Source of the DNA: Nitrososphaerota archaeon | GTDB taxonomy: Archaea > Thermoproteota > Nitrososphaeria > Nitrososphaerales > Nitrosopumilaceae | DNA: 9,798 nt | Assembly: GCA_030611185.1 (NCBI GenBank) | Contig: JAUWQG010000028.1 | Location: 1 to 9,798, forward strand | Reading direction: 5' to 3' | Shown here: one piece after another, positions 5,622 to 9,798 of the stretch | Layout of the letters: every line of letters begins with the position of its first letter | How positions within the stretch are numbered: position 1 is the stretch's first letter | Program-made: the position numbers and the translations under genes | Notes under the pieces: model-generated | What the model saw: the letters and a program-made list of their open reading frames with translations, nothing else | What the model was told of the DNA's origin: nothing | Database searches by the model: none

Positions 5622-6506
5622 ATGATTAATAATGAGAAAATGTTCATCAAAAAAGTCATGAAAAAAACCGTAATTGGGATTACAGTAGTTGGAAAAGACA
5701 GGGAAGGAATTGTTGCAACCTTTACCAATTTTGTATTCTCCCAAAGTGGAAATATTGAAAAAGTAAATCAAAATGTTATCAAAGGTCTATTTGGAATGTA
5801 TTTAGAAGCATCTTTTACAAATAAAATTGATGTAAATAATTTTGATAGTGAAATTCAAAAGCTTGCAAAAAAAGAAAAAATGGATGTAAATACACATCAT
5901 GAAACTAATACTGAAAAAAATATCGCAGTATTTGTAACAAAAGAATCGCTTTGCCTTGAAACAATACTAACAGCTGCAAATAAGAAATCCTTGAAAGGAA
6001 ATATTTCAGTCATCATAGCAACTGAAAAAACACTTGAACCCTTAGCAAAAAAATCAAAAATTCCTTTTATCATTATTGAAGAGAAAAATCAAGAAAAAGC
6101 CGAAGCAGAAATTATAGAGGTTTGTAAAAAATATAATGTTGATCTAATTGCTCTTGCAAGATACATGAAAATACTTACCCCTAACTTTGTTTGGAGATAT
6201 CCAAATAGAATTATCAATATTCATCCATCTTTACTTCCAGCATTTGCAGGAGCATTGGCATATGCACAAGCTTATGAGAGAGGAACAAAAATCATTGGTG
6301 TCACTTCTCATTATGTAACTGAAAATTTGGATCAAGGACCAATAATTTTCCAAGATTCTTTTGATGTTAATCCAAACGATTCACTAGAGGAGATAAAGGT
6401 AAAGGGACAAAGATTAGAGGCAGCCACTTTGCTTAAAGCCATAAAAATGCATTTAGAAAACAAGCTAGAGGTTCGCTGGAGGAAGGTTCACATCAAATCT
6501 AAATGA
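5622..6506 (+). CDS. purU: ACT-domain formyltransferase-fold protein (formyltetrahydrofolate deformylase PurU-like)
   Basis: Up to 294 residues in two domains. Residues about 15-95 form an ACT domain (VIGITVVGKDREGIVATF), whose GKDREGIVA and following pattern look closer to the UPF0237-type ACT than to bacterial PurU. Residues about 100-290 are a formyl_transferase domain with the catalytic trio N199, H201 and D237. LARYMKIL, QAYERGTKIIGVTSHYVTE and LDQGPII favour PurU, which hydrolyses 10-formyl-THF to formate. NIHPSLLPAF, however, is the PurN (GAR transformylase) form instead of the NIHHSFLPAF usual in PurU, so substrate use is uncertain. The start is uncertain too: in-frame ATGs at 5640 and 5658 also fit, and a T-rich box at about 5606-5615 would favour the later ones. 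It overlaps the next gene by ATGA. Confidence 0.82.
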   Translation: MINNEKMFIKKVMKKTVIGITVVGKDREGIVATFTNFVFSQSGNIEKVNQNVIKGLFGMYLEASFTNKIDVNNFDSEIQKLAKKEKMDVNTHHETNTEKNIAVFVTKESLCLETILTAANKKSLKGNISVIIATEKTLEPLAKKSKIPFIIIEEKNQEKAEAEIIEVCKKYNVDLIALARYMKILTPNFVWRYPNRIINIHPSLLPAFAGALAYAQAYERGTKIIGVTSHYVTENLDQGPIIFQDSFDVNPNDSLEEIKVKGQRLEAATLLKAIKMHLENKLEVRWRKVHIKSK

Positions 6507-7246
6507 ATCAGATGGTAGAAATCAAATCATTCCTAGATCCTCAACTAAGAAAGATCATTAATAGGAAAAATCAGGTTGCAATTATACCCGTAGGGTCAAT
6601 AGAGCAGCACGGTCCACACCTTCCAATATCGACAGATTCTGATATTGTGACTGAAGTATCAAAGAGAATATCTCAAAAAAATAACTTTTTGTTGCTTCCA
6701 ACAATTAACTATGGAATTTCAAATGAGCATGCTCCATTTTTTAATTTAAGTTTAAAAGAAATAACACTTCAAAAGATTCTTTCAGATTTGTGTTTTTCTC
6801 TTTTTGAAAATAACATTAAAACTATTTTTATTATTAATGGACATCACGGGAATCTTAATGCAATAAAAAACATAGAAAAAAAATTAAGAAAAAATTTAAA
6901 AAATAAGATCAAAGTTTTTGCCTTTTCCTATTGGCATTATATGGAAAGAGATTTTGATCATGCTGGATTTGTAGAGACATCATTAATGCTTGCAATATCA
7001 AAGGAAGTGAAAATGAATTTAGCTCAAAAAGGTCTCATAACAGATGGAATGAGTAAACGAGAGATCAATAAGCTGGGAAGAATGGCATCAAAATCATTTC
7101 CTAAAGTTACAAAAAATGGGATATGGGGAGATCCAAGAAAAGCTACAAAAAAAGATGGACAAAAAATTTTTCGTGAAATAATAGGAAATTTAGAAAAAAA
7201 GTGTCAAACTTGTCTTACTGGGCATGGTTCAAAGTTTTACCAATGA
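6503..7246 (+). CDS. Creatininase-family amidohydrolase (possible ArfB-type formamide hydrolase)
   Basis: A 247-residue creatininase-fold metal hydrolase. The signature IPVGSIEQHGPHLPISTDSDI carries presumptive metal ligands E34, H36 and D45. NGHHGN (112-117) supplies H114, and HAGFVETS (153-160) supplies E158. The fold hydrolyses cyclic amides or formamides. In archaea one characterised member, ArfB, deformylates the FAPy nucleotide at the second step of riboflavin and F420 synthesis, and thaumarchaea are known for F420-dependent proteins, so ArfB is my leading guess. MftE-like or creatininase activity is not ruled out, hence no symbol. The ATG at 6503 overlaps the TGA of the formyltransferase gene (ATGA), implying joint expression; an ATG at 6512 is an alternative. 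A C-X2-C pair (C234, C237) near the end is an extra feature of unknown meaning. Confidence 0.85.
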   Translation: MNQMVEIKSFLDPQLRKIINRKNQVAIIPVGSIEQHGPHLPISTDSDIVTEVSKRISQKNNFLLLPTINYGISNEHAPFFNLSLKEITLQKILSDLCFSLFENNIKTIFIINGHHGNLNAIKNIEKKLRKNLKNKIKVFAFSYWHYMERDFDHAGFVETSLMLAISKEVKMNLAQKGLITDGMSKREINKLGRMASKSFPKVTKNGIWGDPRKATKKDGQKIFREIIGNLEKKCQTCLTGHGSKFYQ

Positions 7247-7248
7247 AA

Positions 7249-7260
7249 TTTTAATATAAT
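7249..7260 (+). promoter_or_regulatory. Putative TATA box of the lsm-rpl37e-rpiA unit
   Basis: TTTTAATATAAT directly follows the creatininase stop. A start about 26 bases from its centre falls near 7280, leaving a leader of about 12 bases that holds GTGA (7283-7286), a weak Shine-Dalgarno match five bases before the lsm ATG. Confidence 0.55.
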
Positions 7261-7291
7261 CCCTCAATATCAAAGCCAATGAGTGAAATAG

Positions 7292-7525
7292 ATGTCCGTT
7301 GATATGGCAGTAAAAGTATTGGATGAGAGTATCAATCAGGTAGTATTGATAAAACTCAAGGGTGGAAAAACCCTTAGAGGTAATTTACTTGGTTTTGACC
7401 AACACATGAACCTGCTACTTGATTCTTCAGAGGAATTTCCTACTGAGGGCGATTCTGAGAGTCTTGGAACCATTGTTGTAAGAGGAGATAATGTAGTTAT
7501 GATTTCTCCCCCACCACCAAATTAG
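7292..7525 (+). CDS. Sm-like (LSm) RNA-binding protein
   Basis: A 77-residue archaeal Sm protein. The Sm1 motif runs over residues 15-50 (VVLIKLKGGKTLRGNLLGFDQHMNLLL in overlapping parts, with the D-x-H-x-N loop D36-H38-N40). The Sm2 motif is GTIVVRGDNVVMIS near residues 59-72. Members form heptameric rings that bind U-rich RNA and are thought to act in RNA processing or small-RNA function. It ends in a proline run (PPPPN). It is immediately followed by rpl37e, an archaeal pairing seen widely, with the Shine-Dalgarno site of rpl37e built over the lsm stop codon. The ATG at 7292 gives the expected short N-terminus; an ATG at 7304 is a less likely alternative. Confidence 0.95.
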   Translation: MSVDMAVKVLDESINQVVLIKLKGGKTLRGNLLGFDQHMNLLLDSSEEFPTEGDSESLGTIVVRGDNVVMISPPPPN

Positions 7526-7530
7526 GTGAT
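7525..7530 (+). promoter_or_regulatory. Shine-Dalgarno site of rpl37e, overlapping the lsm stop
   Basis: GGTGAT begins at the last base of the lsm TAG stop (7523-7525) and ends five bases before the rpl37e ATG at 7536. It repeats the TAGGTGA stop/SD fusion found at rps28e/rpl24e. Confidence 0.75.
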
Positions 7531-7535
7531 TTGAA

Positions 7536-7703
7536 ATGGTGAAAGGCACAACTTCCATGGGAGGTTTTACTAAGAAAAAAGTTCACATTAGATGTAGAAG
7601 ATGTGGTAAAAACTCCTTACACAAACGCCATCATGAATGTGCAAGTTGTGGTTTTCCAGAGGCTAAACGCAGAAAGTATTCCTGGATTAAATGGTATACA
7701 TAG
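7536..7703 (+). CDS. rpl37e: Ribosomal protein L37e
   Basis: A 55-residue zinc-binding large-subunit protein. It carries the family opening KGTTSMGGFTKKK, the zinc ribbon C20-R-R-C23 and C35-A-S-C38, and the closing GFPEAKRRKYSWIKW, which together are diagnostic of L37e. It is highly basic throughout and contacts 23S rRNA in known archaeal ribosomes. It lies ten bases after lsm with a clear ribosome-binding site. Its TAG stop (7701-7703) directly touches the ATG of the following unknown gene (TAGATG), so that gene's translation is probably tied to L37e. No abnormality is seen. Confidence 0.96.
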   Translation: MVKGTTSMGGFTKKKVHIRCRRCGKNSLHKRHHECASCGFPEAKRRKYSWIKWYT

Positions 7704-8666
7704 ATGCAAGAAATTGTTATTATTCTTAGTTCATTAGCAGGTGTTGCAACAGCTGCTGCAATAAGAAAAGCTCCAAGAAACAAACAACAACTTTTGAGTA
7801 TTGGTGCTAGCTCACATATCAAAAGTCAGATTAGTTCATTAAAAATTGAAAAAGACATACTTACAAAAACAATTTCTAGACTTTACCAAACTGATTCAGA
7901 TCTTTCAAAAATTCATCGAGATAAATTATTGGTAAAGTATCAGCATCAATTAGGAATTATCTTAGCAAAGTTAGAAAAACTTGAAGATGCAAGTAAACAT
8001 CCAGACTTGGGTCCAGTAGGTGATGGTCTGATAACTTTGATGGATCAAAAACTATCTAAATTAGATGATAGGTTGTATGAATTGTCATCAAAGATTACAA
8101 CTGCAAATGTTTCAATTCCTGAAATTAAAAAAGAGAAAATTTCTGAAATTGCCAATCCTGCATCAAAGTCTGAGGTAAAACAAGAATCACAAATCGAGAT
8201 AAAACCAAAAAAGAGTATTTTTAACTTTGAGAAAATAAATTCTAAAAAATCTGAACCAGTAGTTATTCCACCTACCAGTTCACTACAATCATTTGAGTTA
8301 ACTACATTAACTAAATTCTCAAAGAAAGAACCAAAATTCTCATTATTTGAAGAACAAGTAAAGGCAAAAGAAGAAATTGTAAAAGAGGTACTTTTACCAG
8401 AGCCAAAAATCCAAGAGAAAATTGAAATTTTACAAACAAGCACTGTTCAACAACCTGTTGCAAAATTTGAAACAAAACCAGACATTACAAAAGAAGTAGA
8501 AAAGATTACCCAATTCAAGGCTCTTCCAGATCCTCAAAAAGAAAAACCCAAGGATATTGTAAACATTGAAGATGACTTTGATGATGATGACACTGATGAT
8601 TTAGATAAAATCAAAGGAGAGATTATGAATGTGCTCTCCAAGCTTGACCAAGCAGAGGTAGAGTAA
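7704..8666 (+). CDS. Unknown protein: N-terminal membrane anchor, coiled coil, disordered linker, acidic tail
   Basis: A 320-residue protein with no family I recognise. Residues 3-20 (EIVIILSSLAGVATAAAI) are hydrophobic and followed by RKAPRNK, which looks like a signal anchor with the bulk on the cytosolic side. Residues about 37-130 are charged and helical (KIEKDILTKTISRL, HRDKLLVKYQHQLG, DQKLSKLDDRLYEL) and probably form a coiled coil, interrupted by a conserved-looking turn KHPDLGPVGDG (99-109). Residues 135-285 are Lys/Glu/Pro/Ser-rich and likely disordered, with scattered F-x-x-F/E patches (FNFEK, FSLFEE). Then comes a very acidic run, EDDFDDDDTDD (289-299), and a terminal amphipathic helix, IKGEIMNVLSKLDQ. 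The ATG abuts the L37e stop and its own stop abuts the rpiA start, so it is fixed within this operon. It may tether or bridge something at the membrane; that is inference only. Confidence 0.85.
   Translation: MQEIVIILSSLAGVATAAAIRKAPRNKQQLLSIGASSHIKSQISSLKIEKDILTKTISRLYQTDSDLSKIHRDKLLVKYQHQLGIILAKLEKLEDASKHPDLGPVGDGLITLMDQKLSKLDDRLYELSSKITTANVSIPEIKKEKISEIANPASKSEVKQESQIEIKPKKSIFNFEKINSKKSEPVVIPPTSSLQSFELTTLTKFSKKEPKFSLFEEQVKAKEEIVKEVLLPEPKIQEKIEILQTSTVQQPVAKFETKPDITKEVEKITQFKALPDPQKEKPKDIVNIEDDFDDDDTDDLDKIKGEIMNVLSKLDQAEVE
8655..8659 (+). promoter_or_regulatory. Shine-Dalgarno site of rpiA
   Basis: GAGGT at the end of the upstream gene lies seven bases before the TTG at 8667. It supports TTG as the true start of rpiA, directly after the TAA stop of the preceding gene. 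Confidence 0.65.
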
Positions 8667-9341
8667 TTGTCTTACGATAGTGCCATAAAGGCATTATCAA
8701 ATGATGCATTGAAATTTGTAAAAGACAATTATGTTATAGGTCTTGGAAGTGGACGAGCAGCTACAACATTAGTAAAGTCACTTTCATTATTAATTAAAGA
8801 AAAAAAATATAACATTATAGGTGTCCCCACATCACTTCAAATAAAATTAATCGCACAAGAAAATAATATTCCCATTGTAGAATCTGACCAAATTAGTCAT
8901 ATTGATCTAGTATTTGATGGTGCAGATCAAATTGACTCTCAAAATTTTGTGATCAAAGGGGGAGGAGGGGCTTTACTTCGAGAAAATATTTTGTTTAGTT
9001 TGGCAAAAAAAATCATAGTAATGGCAGATAAAACAAAATTTGTCAAAAACTTTACCAGAACTGTTCCAGTTGAAGTTCATCCACTTGCAAGAAATTCAGT
9101 TACAAATACCATTCAAAAATTTGGAGGAAAATCCACATTACGGTCACTTGATAGAGGATATCCATTTTTTACAGAAAATGGAAATATTATACTTGATTGT
9201 GATTTTGGAACAATTAAAAATCCAAAAACATTGACACAAAAAATTAATCAAATACCCGGAGTGATGGAATCAGGAATATTTCTTAGAAAACCAGATGTAA
9301 TCTATAAAGCAAAAACTGATGGGGAATTCGAGATTATCTAG
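8667..9341 (+). CDS. rpiA: Ribose-5-phosphate isomerase A
   Basis: A 224-residue RpiA of normal length. It interconverts ribulose-5-phosphate and ribose-5-phosphate; in archaea this supplies ribose for nucleotides, often from the ribulose-monophosphate route. Visible motifs are the phosphate loop GLGSGRAAT (25-33; usually GLGTGST), FDGADQID (83-90) with D84 and D87, KGGGGALLRE (97-106) with the expected catalytic E106, MADKTKFV (119-126), and PGVMESGIF (197-205). The start is TTG at 8667 with an upstream GAGGT; it directly follows the TAA of the unknown coiled-coil gene (TAATTG), so co-translation is likely. Its TAG stop lies in a CTAG shared with the convergent gene. Confidence 0.96.
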   Translation: MSYDSAIKALSNDALKFVKDNYVIGLGSGRAATTLVKSLSLLIKEKKYNIIGVPTSLQIKLIAQENNIPIVESDQISHIDLVFDGADQIDSQNFVIKGGGGALLRENILFSLAKKIIVMADKTKFVKNFTRTVPVEVHPLARNSVTNTIQKFGGKSTLRSLDRGYPFFTENGNIILDCDFGTIKNPKTLTQKINQIPGVMESGIFLRKPDVIYKAKTDGEFEII

Positions 9342-9798
9342 TTGGTAAACTGATTTTCATGTCTAATTGAATTCATAAATTCTGGATGTTCTAACATCAT
9401 GTCTATCATTTGTTGTCTTAATTCAGTATCATCCATCATAAATTCAAGGATAGAATCTATTGTTTCACCTGTCATTAGGTCCATGTGTTTAGGATTTTCA
9501 AGCATAATCTCATGCATCTGAGATCTCATTTTTTCATTTATCCAAATAGGATGTATCATATCCTCCATAATTTTTGGACGATGAAAGTCTTGATGAGCCT
9601 GTAAATCTATTGATTTTTCTGGGCACCAGGAGCATTTAGTTTTTCCGTGCATTCCAAAACTCATTTCTTGATTCATACTAGAACCCATCATTGGTCGATG
9701 AACAGATTCCATCCATCCAGGATGTTCTTGAAAAGAAATCATCATCTGATCATGTTTTTTCATATGCTCAATCATCTCTTCTCTTAATTCTAGATTTG
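9338..9798 (-). CDS. Met/His-rich helical-repeat protein with CxxC...HxxxH site, 5' end outside window
   Basis: The frame stays open from the TAG stop (9340-9338) through the ATG at 9775 to the window edge, and the seven residues before that ATG (NLELREE) continue a repeat, so the gene is longer than what is shown. Numbered from that ATG, 145 residues contain 23 Met and 12 His. Three units resemble each other: ELREEMIEHMKKHDQMM (running across the ATG), EKMRSQMHEIMLENPKHM (81-98) and TELRQQMIDMMLEHPEFM (117-134), with consensus E-(L/M)-R-x2-M-x3-M-x2-(H/N)-(P/D)-x2-M. Between the first two lies C48-x2-C51-x9-H61-x3-H65, a possible zinc or copper site. Met and His enrichment suggests copper or other metal binding, plausible in copper-dependent ammonia oxidisers, but unproven. 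No family is recognised. It is convergent with rpiA and overlaps it by four bases. Confidence 0.8.
   Translation of the reverse strand, partial: NLELREEMIEHMKKHDQMMISFQEHPGWMESVHRPMMGSSMNQEMSFGMHGKTKCSWCPEKSIDLQAHQDFHRPKIMEDMIHPIWINEKMRSQMHEIMLENPKHMDLMTGETIDSILEFMMDDTELRQQMIDMMLEHPEFMNSIRHENQFTN

Noticed and set aside
8045..8443. 132-residue minus-strand frame inside the coiled-coil gene
   Set aside because: Its Phe/Ser-rich composition is the complement of Lys/Glu-rich codons; the sense gene is fixed by abutting neighbours.
9776..9798. ATG 9775 as the true start of the Met/His-rich gene
   Set aside because: Seven further in-frame codons without a stop reach the window edge, and they complete the first ELREEM repeat unit, so the gene is treated as partial.
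1..9798. Mobile element, CRISPR array, integrase site at the tRNA, or toxin-antitoxin pair
   Set aside because: No transposase or integrase motif, no spaced direct repeats, and no second copy of the tRNA 3' end was seen. The region reads as core chromosome.

Overview
This is a gene-dense, AT-rich archaeal chromosome segment. It most likely comes from an ammonia-oxidising Thaumarchaeote (Nitrososphaerota, Nitrosopumilus/Nitrosarchaeum-like). The evidence is the eukaryote-type ribosomal proteins (L7Ae, S28e, L24e, L37e), aIF5B, an Sm-like protein, TATA-type promoters with very short leaders, GGTGAT-type Shine-Dalgarno sites, frequent TTG starts, and a CFI-box C-terminal domain of the kind I associate with thaumarchaeal surface proteins. 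Placement below phylum is by overall look only. I see no mobile element, CRISPR array or integrase, and every stretch without a gene is shorter than about 65 bases.

Left edge, + strand (1-1007): the C-terminal part of a CFI-box membrane or surface protein, a 52-residue zinc-ribbon protein directly behind it, then a thioredoxin with a charged N-terminal extension.

Minus-strand block (1057-5466): read 5' to 3' on the minus strand, glmM (phosphoglucosamine mutase) comes first. A new TATA box then starts the conserved archaeal translation cluster rpl7ae-rps28e-rpl24e-ndk-infB. Stop/start overlaps (ATGA, TTGA) and Shine-Dalgarno sites laid over the previous stop codon suggest strong translational coupling. 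It ends convergently against the thioredoxin gene, with T-runs on the minus strand.

Plus-strand block (5514-9341): tRNA-Leu(UAG) is divergent from glmM, apparently across one shared AT box. Next is a two-gene unit joined by ATGA: an ACT-formyltransferase protein (PurU/PurN-like) and a creatininase-family amidohydrolase. A new TATA box then precedes lsm-rpl37e-(unknown coiled-coil protein)-rpiA, the last three almost or exactly abutting. This unit mixes RNA/ribosome genes, an uncharacterised membrane-anchored protein and the pentose-phosphate isomerase.

Right edge, minus strand (9338->9798): a Met/His-rich, helical-repeat protein with a CxxC...HxxxH site. It is cut by the window end, and its stop codon shares a CTAG palindrome with the rpiA stop.

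The most attractive unknowns are the Met/His-rich repeat protein, the coiled-coil protein locked into the lsm-L37e-rpiA operon, and the hybrid PurU/PurN protein coupled to a possible formamide hydrolase. The rest is conserved housekeeping.
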